A DNA stretch of 64,000 bases, taken from assembly GCA_020284085.1 (NCBI GenBank), contig JACEVL010000498.1:277001-341000 (forward strand), read 5' to 3'. Positions within the stretch are counted from its first letter, which is position 1; each line of letters starts with the position of its first letter. The notes beneath the pieces were generated by a model, which was given only the letters and a program-made list of their open reading frames with translations, searched no databases and was not told the DNA's origin. Shown in pieces: positions 32,801-48,200 of this stretch. This DNA comes from Aporrectodea caliginosa. Lineage: Eukaryota; Annelida; Clitellata; Crassiclitellata; Lumbricidae. The translations under genes and the position numbers were made by a program.

Positions 32801-35800
32801 AATAACTCTTTCAATAACTCTTTCAATAACTCTTTCAATAACTTTTCAATAACTCTTTTTCAATAACTCTTTTCAATAACTCTTTTCAATAACTCCTTTC
32901 AATAACTCTTTTCAATAACTCTGTTTCAATAACTCTTTTCAATAACTCTTTTCAATAACTCTCATGCTCTTTCAATAACTCTTTTCAATAACTCCTTTCA
33001 ATAACTCTTTTCAATAACTCTTTTCAATAACTCTTTTCAATAACTCTTTTCAATAACTCTTTTCAATAACTCTTTTCAATAACTACTTTTCAATAACTCT
33101 TTTCAATAACTCCTTTCAATAACTCTTTCTAATAACTCTTTTTCAATAAATCTTTCAATAACTCTTTTCAATAACTCTTTTCAATAACTCTTTTCAATAA
33201 CTCTTTCAATAACTCTTTTCAATAACTCTTTTCAATAACTCTTTCAATAACTCTTTCAATAACTCTTTTCAATAACTCTTTCAATAACTCTTTTCAATAA
33301 CTCTTTTCAATAACTCTTTCAATAAACTCTTTTCAATAACTCTTTTCAATAACTCTTTTCAATAACTCATTTTCTATAACACTTTTCAATAACTCATTTC
33401 AATAACTCTTTTCAATAACTCTTTTCAATAACCCTTTTCAATAACTCTTTTCAATAACTCTTTTCAATAACTCTTTTCAATAACTCCTTTTCAATAACAA
33501 CTTTTCAATAACTCTTTTCAATAACTCATTTCAATAACTCTTTTCAATAACTCATTTCAATAACTCTTTCAATAACTCTTTTCAATAACTCTTTTCAATA
33601 ACTCTTTCAATAACTCTTTCAATAACTCTTTTCAATAACTCCTTTCAATAACTCTTTCAATAACTCATTTCAATAACTCTTTTCAATAACTCTTTTCAAT
33701 AACTCTTTTCAATAACTCTTTTCAATAACTCTTTTTCAATAACCCTTTTCAATAACTCTTTCAATAACTCTTTCAATAACTCTTTTCAATAACTCTTTTC
33801 AATAACTCTTTTCAATAACTCTTTCAATAACTCTTTTCAATAACTCTTTTCAATAACTCTTTTCAATAACTCTTTTCAATAACTCTTTTTCAATAACTCA
33901 TTTCAATAACTCTTTTCAATAACTCTTTCAATAACTCTTTTCAATAACTCTTTTTCAATAACTCTTTTCAATAACTCTTTTCAATAACCTTTTCAATAAC
34001 TCTTTTCAATAACTCTTTTCAATAACTCCTTTCAATAACCCTTTCAATAACTCTTTTCAATAACTTCTTTCAATAACTCATTTTTCAACAACTCTTTTCA
34101 ATAACTCTTTTCAATAACTCTTTTCAATAACTCATTTTTCAATAACTATTTTCAATAACTCTTTTCAATAACTCTTTTCAATAACTCTTTCAATAACTTT
34201 CTCAATAACTCTTTCAATAACTCTTTTCAATAACTCTTTTCAATAACTCTTTTCAATAACTCCTTTCAATAACTCTTTCAATAACTCTTTTCAATAACTC
34301 TTTCAATAACTCTTTTCAACAACTCTTTTCAATAACTCCTTTTCAATAACTCTTTTCAATAACTCTTTTCAATAACTCTTTTCAATAACTCTTTTCAATA
34401 ACTCTTTTCAATAACTCTTTTTCAATAACTCTTTTCAATAACTCTTTTCAATAACTCTTTTCAATAACTCTTTTCAATAACTCTTTTCAATAACTCTTTT
34501 CAATAACTCTTTCAATAACTCTTTTCAATAACTCCTTTCAATAACTCCCCCTTTTCAATAACTCTTTTCAATAACTCTTTCAATAACCTTTTTCAATAAC
34601 TCTTTTCAATAACTCTTTTTCAATAACTCTTTCAATAACTCTTTTCAATAACTCTTTTCAATAACTCCATTTCAATAACCCTTTTCAATAACTCTTTTCA
34701 ATAACTCTTTTCAATAACTCTTTTTCAATAACTCTTTCAATAACTCTTTTCAATAACTCTTTTCAATAACTCTTTCAATAACTCTTTCAATAACTCTTTC
34801 AATAACTCCTTTCAATAACTCATTTCAATAACTCTTTTCAATAACTCTTTTCAATAACTCCTTTTCAATAACTCTTTCAATAACTCTTTCAATAACTCTT
34901 TTCAATAACTCTTTTCAATAACTCTTTTCAATAACTCTTTTCAATAACTCTTTCAATAACTCTTTTCAATAACTCTTTTCAATAACTCTTTTTCAATAAC
35001 TCTTTTCAATAACTCTTTTCAATAACTCTTTTCAATAACTCTTTTCAATAACTCTTTCAATAACCCTTTTCAATAACTCTTTTCAATAACTCTTTTCAAT
35101 AACTCTTTTCAATAACTCTTTTCAATAACTCTTTTCAATAACTCCTTTTCAATAACTCCTTTCAATAACTCTTTCAATAACTACTTTCAATAACCCTTTT
35201 CAATAACCCTTTTCAACAACCCTTTTCAATAACCCTTTTCAATAACCCTTTTCAATAACTCCTTTCAATAACTCTTTTCAATAATCCTTTTCAATAACTC
35301 TTTTCAATAACTCTTTTCAATAACTCTTTTCAATAACTCTTTTCAATAACTCTTTTCAATAACTCTTTTCAATAACTCTTTTCAATAACTCTTTTCAATA
35401 ACTCCTTTAACTCTTTTCAATAACCCTTTTCAAAAACCCTTTTCAATAACTCCTTTCAATAACTCTTTTCAATAACCTTTTATCAATAACTCTTTTCAAT
35501 AACTCTTTTCAATAACTCTTTCAATAACTCTTTTCAATAACTCTTTTCAATAACTCTTTTCAATAACTCTTTCAATAACTCTTTTCAATAACTCTTTTCA
35601 ATAACCCTTTTCAATAACTCTTTTCAATAACTCTTTTCAATAACTCCTTTTCAATAACTCTTTCAATAACTCTTTTCAATAACCCTTTTCAATAACTCTT
35701 TCAATAACTCTTTTCAATAACTCTTTTCAATAACCTTTTTCAATAACCCTTTTCAATAACCCTTTTCAATAACTCTTTCAATAACCCTTTTCAATAACTT

Positions 35801-38800
35801 TTCAATAACTCATTTCAATAACTCTTTTCAATAACTCTTTTCAATAACTCTTTCAATAACTCTTTTCAATAACTCATTTCAATAACTCTTTCAATAACTC
35901 TTTTCAATAACTCTTTTCAATAACTCTTTTCAATAACTCTTTTCAATAACTCTTTTCAATAACTCTTTTCAATAACTCTTTTCAATAACTCTTTTCAATA
36001 ACTCCTTTCAATAACTCTTTTCAATAACCCTTTTCAATAACTCTTTTCAATAACTCTTTCAATAACTCCTTTTCAATAACTCTTTTCAATAACTCTTTTC
36101 AATAACTCTTTTCAATAACTCCTTTCAATAACTCCTTTTCAATAACTCCTTTTCAATAACTCTTTTCAATAACTCTTTTCAATAACTCTTTTCAATAACC
36201 CTTTTCAATAACTCTTTTCAATAACCCTTTTCAATAACTTTTCAATTTTCAATAACTCTTTTCAATAACTCCTTTCAATAACTCTTTTCAATAACTCTTT
36301 TCAATAACTCTTTTCAATAACTCTTTTCAATAACTCTTTTCAATAACTCTTTTCAATAACTCTTTTCAATAACTGTTTTCAATAACTCTTTTCAATAACT
36401 CTTTTCAATAACTCTTTTCAATAACTCATTTCAATAACTCTTTTCAATAACTCTTTTCAATAACTCTTTTCAATAACTCATTTCAATAACTCATTTCAAT
36501 AACTCATTTCAATAACTCATTTCAATAACTCTTTCAATAACTCTTTTCAATAACTTCTTTCAATAACTCTTTCAATAACTCATTTCAATAACTCATTTCA
36601 ATCAATCACTCATTTCAATAACAATTTCAATAACTTATTTCAATAACTCATTTCAATAACTTATTTCAATAACTCTTTTCACTTTTAACTCTTTTCAATA
36701 ACATTTTCAATAACCCTTTTCAATAAGGTGTGTTTCCAATAATAGAGGTTTCAATAACTCTTTTCAATAAGGTATTTCAATAATTTTTTCAATATTTATC
36801 TTTCAATAACTCTTTCAATAAAAAGGCAGTTTGACAGTTCAATAACTGCTTTTCAATAAAGTTTCAATAACTCTTTCAATTGGTGTTCAATAATATTTTC
36901 TAATATCTCGAAAAATTTACTTCAATTCATCAATTAATTTGATTAATTCAATAACTCTTATCAAAAGCTCTTTTCAAAAAACCTTTTCAATAATGTAGTG
37001 CTCAATAACTATTTACTACTTTCTTTTACAATAATCCTTTTCAATAACTCATTTCAACAATCCTTTGCAATAACTCTTTTCAATAATGTTTTTCAACAAC
37101 CCTTTCGAACTAACTATTGCAATGAAGACAGTTCAATTTGTCCATCTTTGACTTTTCCATAACATTTTTCAATAAATGATTTCAATAACTTTTCAATAAA
37201 TGTTTAACATTATCATTGTTCGTTATTCAATAACTCTTTCAATGGGCCACTTGTCGATAACTCATAAAATAATCTTTAAAATAAATCTTTCAAGCCGAAA
37301 TTAATCAATAAAAATTTTGAGCAGATAGCTCCACGTTGTAACATTCTTTCAATCCACTTTCAATGGCCATGCACGTGTGTGGTCAATAACGAGTTTCAAT
37401 AACATCTTTCAATAAGGCTTTCAATAACATGGCAGAAACTATTTTCAATAACTCTTTTCAATAACGCTTTCAATAGCCCATTTATTGCTCTAATAAACTT
37501 TTCAATAACCCTTTTTACAAACCTCTTTCAAGGAAACAATCTTATCAATAACTCTTTCAATAACTCTTTCAATAAAAGGTTAAATTCAATGTGTCTTTCA
37601 TGGATAACCCTTTCAACAACATCTTGTCAATAACTTTTTTCAATAATTTTCAACAACCTTTTCAATAACCTAAAAAAGTAACTCATTTCAATAACCCTTT
37701 TCAATAACATTTTTTATAACTCTTTTCAACGTCTAACTCTTTTCAATAACCTTTTCAATAACTCCTTTCAATGCAGCTCTTTCAATAATCCTTTTGAGCA
37801 AGACTTTTCACTCATAATTTTTCAATAACCATTTCAATAATGCTTCATCAATAACTCTTTTCAATAACTCTTTCAATAACCCCTATCAATAACCCTTTTC
37901 AATAACCCTTTCCAATAACCCTTTCCAATAACTGTTTCAATAGCTCATTTTGAAGTCTTTTCAATAACACTTTTCAATAACTCTTTTCAATAACTCATTT
38001 CAATAACTCTTATCAATAACCTTGATTTGGTTTGAAACAACACAGCACCATATTGCCAATGACCAATTTTTATGTGGGCATGTAATGGATGAGCAAGTAT
38101 GCTGCCAGCATACTAGTTACTGTAACGTACAGAATCTCAGAGTAACTGATCGTTACCTGAACACCAGACACTGTGAAATACGGAATCTCAAAGTGGACGT
38201 GAATTGGTGGCCTTCCTTCAGCATCCTCACTTGTGACGCTTGGCAGGCCAAAATGTGCTCTCATCATGTAATCTTTACCTCCCTAGCAACAGCAGAAGTA
38301 GCAAATAAATAAGTTAATAAACACATAAAGTCACTAAAATAATGGCACTTCCAATTAATGACAGTTAGGAAAAGGAATAAGCACTGCTTGGAATCTATGT
38401 TGCAAAACAAACAACAGAACCATTTCCACTTTAGCTGTGTGACTGTAGGCCAACTAAGAAAATATTTAACCTGGTTCATTTTGCCTTCTACTGGAGTCCA
38501 AATAATTATGAATTGCCTTGTCAAGTATTTATGATTTACCTTGTCAAGTAAATATGAATTACCTCATCAAGTAACTATGAATAACCTTGTCAAGTAATTA
38601 TGAATTACCACATCAAGCAATTATGAATTACCTTGTCAGGTAAGTATGAATTACCATGTCAAGTAATTATGAATTACCTTGTCCAGTAAGTATGAATTAC
38701 CACATAAAGTAATTATGAATTACCTTGTCAGGTAAGTATGAATTACCTCATCAAGTAATTATGAATTACCACATCAAGTAATTATGATTTACCTTGTCAA

Positions 38801-41800
38801 GTAAATATGAATTACCTCATCAAGTAATTATGAATTACCACATCAAGTAATTATGATTTACCTGGTCAGGTAAGTATGAATTACCACGTAAAATAATTAT
38901 GAATTACCTTGTGTGGTAAGTATTAATTACCATGTCAAGTAATTATGATTTACCTTGTCAGGTAAGTATGAATTACCTTGTCAAGTAATTATGAATTACC
39001 TTGTCAAGTAATTATGAATTACCTTGTCAACTGAAGTCCTATTAAGAATTGTTAGCAACTAACTGGAAAGGATTTAATTGTCCAGATGACAGCGTTCTGC
39101 TCTGGCGAATACTTGCAACTGCCAGACGTTGTCTTGAACTTTGGCGAATCGGCATCCACTGGAACCGGAATAATTATTTCCACATTGTTAGCTGTCGACC
39201 GACGCTTGAACTGGCTCTTCGCCTACAAAGACATAAATAATCAAGAATTATTTTGTTAAAATAAATTACATAATAAAGGAAATGATATGTTATTGATAAG
39301 CACAAATAGAGAATTTTGACTGCCACTTTCCAAAGTCAAGATTGATACATAAAAAGACAAATATTAATGATGTACCATCAAAATCAGTATTAATGATGTA
39401 TATGTTAAAACAACACCATTTGTGTCAGCATTAAATCAATATTAATCATGTCTACAACATATGTGGTGGTCCTGCTACATCTTTTCTCTACCTCAAAACT
39501 TGTCTTTATTCTCGAGGATTTTCGCACTGGGAGCGCCTCTGATTGGTGTGCACTGTGAGAGGCGCTTTATAAATGTTTAAATACAATACAATACAATAGA
39601 CAACATTGACTTCATTACATCAAAATAATTATGTATACACTATACACATTAAATGAACATTATTGAAGTACTTAACATTAAATCTATATTAACGATGTAT
39701 GCATTGAATCCACTGTAATGACATACACATCATGTACATACAATACATCAACATTAATGACGTCCACGTTAAATCAGTGTTGTTGACATAAACATTAAAT
39801 TTACATTAATGCATTACATAAATTCACTATAAAGGCAAAGAATAACAAGGACCTTGATCATATACTCAACACGGCTGTGTGCATGCCTCTCGATCACAGA
39901 CTCCACCCAGATCAACGGCTTAACCTAAAGCAAATGTCATAAAAACATTCAGGATCATTCAAATACACATTACCAGTAATCAGAATCACAATGAAGGAAA
40001 CCCATATTTTTATTATAAAATATTTAAATACTGCTGAATTGCAATAACAGTAATAAAAAAATACTAAATTGATAAAAAAAATTAATTCAATAAAAATTTC
40101 ATTTATATTTTAACTCAAGACTTAAATGTTAAAGTCCTTTATACTTCAGCTTAAGTTTAAATTTAAATTTCACAAAATTAAACTGCAAACTAGCAAAATT
40201 CAGTAAAGGTTTGAATTACGTGGGTGTTCAGTCGGTATGACATTAGTTCAAACTCTCCATCGGGAGGAATGAAGGATATGGTTCGGTCATTGTCAAAGCG
40301 AGAAAGTCGGACACACTGATGGAATTTCACGTCCTCCAACTCGACCGATTTGCTCTTTCCTCCTTCAAAAAAATTGCTCCAGGAAAGTATGCATTAATAT
40401 ATCTATGCATATATACACACACATATAATTATATACATATATATACATGTAAAAAGAAATGTGACACCTTTAGAGCCCTTTACGTGGTGTAATCAAAGTG
40501 CCATTTTAAAAACAGTACGACGTTCAAAATTCTTAACAGGAAGCATAAAAAGGTCAACAGATGTCACATCAATATGGACTTTTACTTTTTCTCCAAAATA
40601 TTTCAAGTTTCATAAGACTCAACCAAGCACTTAAATTCAAGAGGAGGCAACTTCACAAACCATTCAAAACCTGGTTATTGGTCACATCAATATGGACTTC
40701 TACTTATTCTCCAAAATATTTCAAATGCTCCTTCATAAGTAGCTACAACTTTGATATAACAAAAGTTGCAAACAGAATTGATAACTGAGCAGTGAAAGCA
40801 GAATATAGATCCGTTTATTTACAGTAGACATACAGAGCAGACATACTTCCTGTACTTTCAAACAACACTTTATCGTTCAGCCCGAGTCGAAGTTCAGGCA
40901 TTCCCGAAAGATAGACTCTCATCTTGATCGCACCAACAATTTCACTGCGAAGAACATTGCCATTCGCGCTCACCTTAACAGAAAACAGCATATTTTTTCT
41001 CCACTTCTTTATTCCCACTCTGTGCAAACTTCTGTTCATTCTCGACCATGCACAACCCAGGTTTTGACTTCAGGCACAGAGTTAGTACTGTGTCTTTCAC
41101 ATTTTTACGAATAATAAGAGGATTTATTGTTACTTCTTAACCTAGCGATACATCTGAACTGTATTCCATATTTACAGAGCACATTGTTTGCCAAGCAGTC
41201 TAGTTTCATTCTTTGGCCTCACACTGAACTTAAGATTCCAATTATTCATATTTAATGTAAAAAAACTGATTCCTGTACATCTCACAAAAACTCAACACCA
41301 AGTCAACCATTTTCATTTTCACCAATCAACCATTGCCAATAATCAACCAATTTCACTAATCAACCATTTTCACCAATCAACCATTTTTCACTAATCATAC
41401 CATGTTCACTAATCAACCAATTTAACTAAGTCCCATTCAGCTGCACACATACAATTTCCAAGTTCGCACTAAATTCAGTTAACTTCCCAGCCACAAAGTA
41501 AATGTACACTTACCAGTAAATTAACGGACTCAACAACATCCAGAAACACTTCATTTTTACGATACTTGATTCCCTCCGATCGCCACGATACAGCATTCGT
41601 CACAGTCATTGGAACTTTTGGGGCAACCTCCAGCTTGTGTCCTTCCTGTGTTATATATCTGGAAGAAGATTTTCCAGCAACAAAGCATTCGTCAACTTAC
41701 TTGCAATATTTTATTACCATTATTTCACTCTTTGGTTGCCCAACATTTTTCATCAACTATAGATAAAATGTAAATAAACAAAACCATGTAAAACACTTAA

Positions 41801-42211
41801 CCTTTACCACTCCAGTGGCCGCTGTGACCGGACAAATATAAAACCGGCTTTACTCCTATGTCCGGCCTAGGCGGACATTAGTTTGTGAAGGCATTAGGAG
41901 ATCCTATGTCCGGCTTGGTATGTATGTATGTATATATGCATGATTGTATGTATGTATGTATGTATGTATGCACGTACATGTTTCTATATACTTACATATA
42001 TATACATATGTACATAAATACATATATATACATATACATATATACATACATACATATATACATATAAACATATATACATACATATACATATACACATACA
42101 TACACATATATATATACATACATACATTATATATACATACATACATACATTATATACATATACATATGCATATATATATATTATATATTATATATATATA
42201 CATATATATAC

Positions 42212-42242
<31 letters not shown>

Positions 42243-45200
42243 CATGCATACATACATACATATATACATGTACATACATATACATACATACATACATATA
42301 TATACATACATACATACATATATATACATATTGTTAGGATCCCATGGCTTAACCAGTCCTGGGATGGGCAAGGGATACGCTTGGGTGGTTTCCTTAGCTG
42401 AGGGGAGACCTCTAGTGGGAAATTCTCCTATATAAGGAGGTAGAGTAAGGGGCGTCTTGGAAGTCTCCGATGATACGGCCTTTGTGCAGTTCGTCTTGTC
42501 TGAGATCTTCCGGGCGCATGTTAGTCAAGTTCGTTTCGTGGCAAGTTCCACTTTTCTTGGTTACTCAAGGTTGCTTGAGTTTGTTAAGGTCGTCAGCCTG
42601 TTGCTGTGTTGAAGACTTTGTTTCGTCAGCGGTCTTGCTACAATAGAGCGAACCGTTTTCCACCCTTGTCTACGGGTCGGTAATGTATCGTTTTAATTTG
42701 TCTTTTTGTTGAGAATTATACCTTTAAAACTAGACAACGTCTTGAGCTTTATTATAGAGGGGGAACCCGCAACATATGAGGGCTCGCGGGATTTTTTTTT
42801 CTCTTCGAATACGAAATTTGCGTCGGTAAGAGAAATTTGGAGGGCGTGTCTGGGCTCTAGACTATACGGTATTCATTCCGGTTCAGATTTTTGAAGTTGA
42901 GGTAGATAAGGAAATTTGAAATTTAGAGGTCAATAACTCATTCAATAACTCTTTTCAATAACTCTTTTCAATAACTCTTTTCAATAACTCTTTTCAATAA
43001 CTCTTTTCAATAACTCTTTTCAATAACTCTTTTCAATAACTCTTTTCAATAACTCTTTTCAATAACTCTTTTCAATAACTCTTTTCAATAACTCTTTTCA
43101 ATAACTCTTTTCAATAACTCTTTTCAATAACTCTTTCAATAACTCTTTTCAATAACTCTTTTCAATCTTTTCTAATTTTCAATAACTCTTTTCAATACTC
43201 TTTTCAATAACTCTTTTCAATAACTCTTTTCAATAACTCTTTTCAATAACTCTTTTCAATAACTCTTTTCAATAACTCTTTTCAATAACTCTTTTCAATA
43301 ACTCTTTTCAATAACTCTTTTCAATAACTCTTTTCAATTTCAATAACTCTTTTCAATAACTCTTTTCAATAACTCTTTTCAATAACTCTTTTCAATAACT
43401 CTTTTCAATAACTCTTTTCAATAACTCTCAATAACTTTCAATAACTCTTTTCAATAACTCTTTTCAATAACTCTTTTCAATAACTCTTTTCAATAACTCA
43501 TTTCAATAACTCTTTTCAATAACTCTTTTCAATAACTCTTTTCAATAACTCTTTTCAATAACTCTTTTCAATAACTCTTTTCAATAACTCTTTTCAATAA
43601 CTCTTTTCAATAACTCTTTTCAATAACTCTTTTCAATAACTCTTTTCAATAACTCTTTTCAATAACTCTTTCAATAACTCTTTTCAATAACTCTTTTCAA
43701 TAACTCTTTTCAATAACTCTTTTCAATAACTCTTTTCAATAACTCTCTTTTCAATAACTCTTTTCAATAACTCTTTTCAATAACTCTTTTCAATAACTCT
43801 TTTCAATAACTCTTTTCAATAACTCTTTTCAATAACTCTTTTCAATAACTCTTTTCAATAACTCTTTTCAATAACTCTTTTCAATAACTCTTTTCAATAA
43901 CTCTTTTCAATAACTCTTTTCAATAACTCTTTTCAATAACTCTTTTCAATAACTCTTTTCAATAACTCTTTTCAATAACTCTTTTCAATAACTCTTTTCA
44001 ATAACTCTTTTCAATAACTCTTTTCAATAACTCTTTTTCAATAACTCTTTTCAATAACTCTTTTCAATAACTCTTTTCAATAACTCTTTTCAATAACTCT
44101 TTTCAATAACTCTTTTCAACTCTTTTAACTCTTTTCAATAACTCTTTTCAATAACTCTTTTCAATAACTCTTTTCAATAACTCTTTTCAATAACTCTTTT
44201 CAATAACTCTTTTCAATAACTCTTTTCAATAACTCTTTTCAATAACTCTTTTCAATAACTCTTTTCAATAACTCTTTCAATAACTCTTTTCAATAACTCT
44301 TTTCAATAACTCTTTTCAATAACTCTTTTCAATAACTCTTTTCAATAACTCTTTTCAATAACTCTTTTCAATAACTCTTTTCAATAACTCTTTTCAATAA
44401 CTCTTTTCAATAACTCTTTTCAATAACTCTTTTCAATAACTCTTTTCAATAACTCTTTTCAATAACTCTTTTCAATAACTCTTTTCAATAACTCTTTTCA
44501 ATAACTCTTTTCAATAACTTTCAATAACTCTTTTCAATAACTCTTTTCAATAACTCTTTTCAATAACTCTTTTCAATAACTCTTTTCAATAACTCTTTTC
44601 AATAACTCTTTTCAATAACTCTTTTCAATAACTCTTTTCAATAACTCTTTTCAATAACTCTTTTCAATAACTCTTTTCAATAACTCTTTTCAATAACTCT
44701 TTTCAATAACTCAATAACTCTTTTCAATAACCCATTTCAATAACTTTTCAATAACTCTTTTCAATAACTCTTTTCAATAACTCTTTTCAATAACTCTTTT
44801 TCAATAACTCTTTTCAATAACTCTTTTCAATAACTCTTTTCAATAACTCTTTTCAATAACTCTTTTCAATAACTCTTTTCAATAACTCTTTTCAATAACT
44901 CTTTTCAATAACTCTTTTCAATAACTCTTTTCAATAACTCTTTTCAATAACTCTTTTCAATAACTCTTTTCAATAACTCTTTTCAATAACTTTTCAATAA
45001 CTCTTTTCAATAACTCTTTTCAATAACTCTTTTCAATAACTCTTTTCAATAACTCTTTTCAATAACTCTTTTCAATAACTCTTTTCAATAACTCTTTTCA
45101 ATAACTCTTTTCAATAACTCTTTTCAATAACTCTTTTCAATAACTCTTTTCAATAACTCTTTTCAATAACTCTTTTCAATAACTCTTTTCAATAACTCTT

Positions 45201-48200
45201 TTCAATAACTCTTTTCAATAACTCTTTTCAATAACTCTTTTCAATAACTCTTTTCAATAACTCTTTTCAATAACTCTTTTCAATAACTCTTTTCAATAAC
45301 TCTTTCAATAACTCTTTTCAATAACTCTTTTCAATAACTCTTTTCAATAACTCTTTTCAATAACTCTTTTCAATAACTCTTTTCAATAACTCTTTTCAAT
45401 AACTCTTTTCAATAACTCTTTTCAATAACTCTTTTCAATAACTCTTTTCAATAACTCTTTTCAATAACTCTTTTCAATAACTCTTTTCAATAACTCTTTT
45501 CAATAACTCTTTTCAATAACTCTTTTCAATAACTCTTTTCAATAACTCTTTTCAATAACTCTTTTCAATAACTCTTTTCAATAACTCTTTTCAATAACTC
45601 TTTTCAATAACTCTTTTCAATAACTCTTTTCAATAACTCTTTTCAATAACTCTTTTCAATAACTCTTTTCAATAAATAACTCTTTTCAATAACTCTTTTC
45701 AATAACTCTTTTCAATAACTCTTTTCAATAACTCTTTTCAATAACTCTTTTCAATAACTCTTTTCAATAACTCTTTTCAATAACTCTTTTCAATAACTCT
45801 TTTCAATAACTCTTTTCAATAACTCTTTTCAATAACTCTTTTCAATAACTCTTTTCAATAACTCTTTTCAATAACTCTTTTCAATAACTCTTTTCAATAA
45901 CTCTTTTCAATAACTCTTTTCAATAACTCTTTTCAATAACTCTTTTCAATAACTCTTTTCAATAACTCTTTTCAATAACTCTTTTCAATAACTCTTTTCA
46001 ATAACTCTTTTCAATAACTCTTTTCAATAACTCTTTTCAATAACTCTTTTCAATAACTCTTTTCAATAACTCTTTTCAATAACTCTTTTCAATAACTCTT
46101 TTCAATAACTCTTTTCAATAACTCTTTTCAATAACTCTTTTCAATAACTCTTTTCAATAACTCTTTTTCAATAACTCTTTTCAATAACTCTTTTCAATAA
46201 CTCTTTTCAATAACTCTTTTCAATAACTCTTTTCAATAACTCTTTTCAATAACTCTTTTCAATAACTCTTTTCAATAACTCTTTTCAATAACTCTTTTCA
46301 ATAACTCTTTTCAATAACTCTTTTCAATAACTCTTTTCAATAACTCTTTTCAATAACTCTTTTCAATAACTCTTTTCAATAACTCTTTTCAATAACTCTT
46401 TTCAATAACTCTTTTCAATAACTCTTTTCAATAACTCTTTTCAATAACTCTTTTCAATAACTCTTTTCAATAACTCTTTTCAATAACTCTTTTCAATAAC
46501 TCTTTTCAATAACTCTTTTCAATAACTCTTTTCAATAACTCTTTTCAATAACTCTTTTCAATAACTCTTTTCAATAACTCTTTTCAATAACTCTTTTCAA
46601 TAACTCTTTTCAATAACTCTTTTCAATAACTCTTTTCAATAACTCTTTTCAATAACTCTTTTCAATAACTCTTTTCAATAACTCTTTTCAATAACTCTTT
46701 TCAATAACTCTTTTCAATAACTCTTTTCAATAACTCTTTTCAATAACTCTTTTCAATAACTCTTTTCAATAACTCTTTTCAATAACTCTTTTCAATAACT
46801 CTTTTCAATAACTCTTTTCAATAACTCTTTTCAATAACTCTTTTCAATAACTCTTTTCAATAACTCTTTTCAATAACTCTTTTCAATAACTCTTTTCAAT
46901 AACTCTTTTCAATAACTCTTTTCAATAACTCTTTTCAATAACTCTTTTCAATAACTCTTTTCAATAACTCTTTTCAATAACTCTTTTCAATAACTCTTTT
47001 CAATAACTCTTTTCAATAACTCTTTTCAATAACTCTTTTCAATAACTCTTTTCAATAACTCTTTTCAATAACTCTTTTCAATAACTCTTTTCAATAACTC
47101 TTTTCAATAACTCTTTTCAATAACTCTGTTCAATAACTCTTTTCAATAACTCTTTTCAATAACTCTTTTCAATAACTCTTTTCAATAACTCTTTTCAATA
47201 ACTCTTTTCAATAACTCTTTTCAATAACTCTTTTCAATAACTCTTTTCAATAACTCTTTTCAATAACTCTTTTCAATAACTCTTTTCAATAACTCTTTTC
47301 AATAACTCTTTTCAATAACTCTTTTCAATAACTCTTTTCAATAACTCTTTTCAATAACTCTTTTCAATAACTCTTTTCAATAACTCTTTTCAATAACTCT
47401 TTTCAATAACCCATTTCAATAACTCTTTTCAATAACTCTTTTCAATAACTCATTTCAATAACTCTTTTCAATAACTCTTTTCAATAACTCTTTTCAATAA
47501 CTCTTTTCAATAACTCTTTTCAATAACTCTTTTCAATAACTCTTGATGGATTATTGAAGAATTAAATCTTGGGCTAGCGCGATCCGTACACGGGGACGTT
47601 AGTTGGCGTGGCACCCATTCAAATGGGTATAAGTAGTGAAGGATCTCGCCCGTTCAATTCGTTGAAAAATGAGCACCCATTCACCCGAATAATTGAAATA
47701 TGAGCAGGGTGAAGGCCATACGGTATCTATATAAAACGTGTGCTTTACATTTATTTACATTTCTTTGACAATACGTGTACGTTATTCGTTCTCAGGGAGT
47801 TCGATGAGCACCACTTGTGGTTTTCGATCTATAGCAAACCGTCTCAGAGCACTTTCACTCGTGTTCAGAGGCTGACCTGTTGCCTCTCTCTTCTGCTCAC
47901 CTACATGCTGTCCAACATCATGTTCTACGGAATCCAACCGGGTTCAAACGAGGAGAAGATGGAAGTCGGATTTGCCACTTTCTCATGGACGGAGCTACTC
48001 ATCGGTAGGAGCCTATAGGAGACACGCGTTCAGAGTCAGTCCGCAACTGTCCCATCCTAGTTTTTACAAATTGTTGTTTTAATGTATTTATTAAGCGCCA
48101 CTATCTAATGACCAAGCAACAATAGATGGTGCTGAGCAATTGTGAGCGAAGAACTTGCTCAGGGTTCCTAATAGAGTACAATACAATACAAAACAATGCA

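Larger units (their letters stand above)
38157..41658 (-). pseudogene. AP-1 complex mu subunit, internal six-exon fragment
   Basis: Mu-1 is the cargo-binding medium chain of the AP-1 clathrin adaptor. Exons on the minus strand: 41658-41514, 40973-40847, 40362-40220, 39924-39853, 39222-39064, 38282-38157 (772 nt, about 257 codons). All have AG/GT sites and matching phases. Encoded blocks: [93 protein letters not shown] and [17 protein letters not shown], nearly identical to vertebrate AP1M. The first exons (about 150 residues) and the last exon, which carries the WVRYI tryptophan of the YxxPhi pocket, are not found. No frameshift or stop is seen. I class it as a truncated copy, but a scaffold break through a functional gene is equally possible. 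Confidence 0.85.

Noticed and set aside
38070..38267. C-terminal tail after SGVQ in the AP-1 mu fragment (VTISYSEIL...)
   Set aside because: This is read-through past a GTAACG donor into the intron; known mu-1 proteins continue VRYLKI, which is absent here.
41904..42435. Tyr/Ile/His-rich ORFs up to 163 aa
   Set aside because: They arise from the TATG/ATAC microsatellite.
31319..47544. Protein repeat or telomeric repeat
   Set aside because: The 13-bp unit introduces stops in all frames on both strands and is not a known telomere unit.
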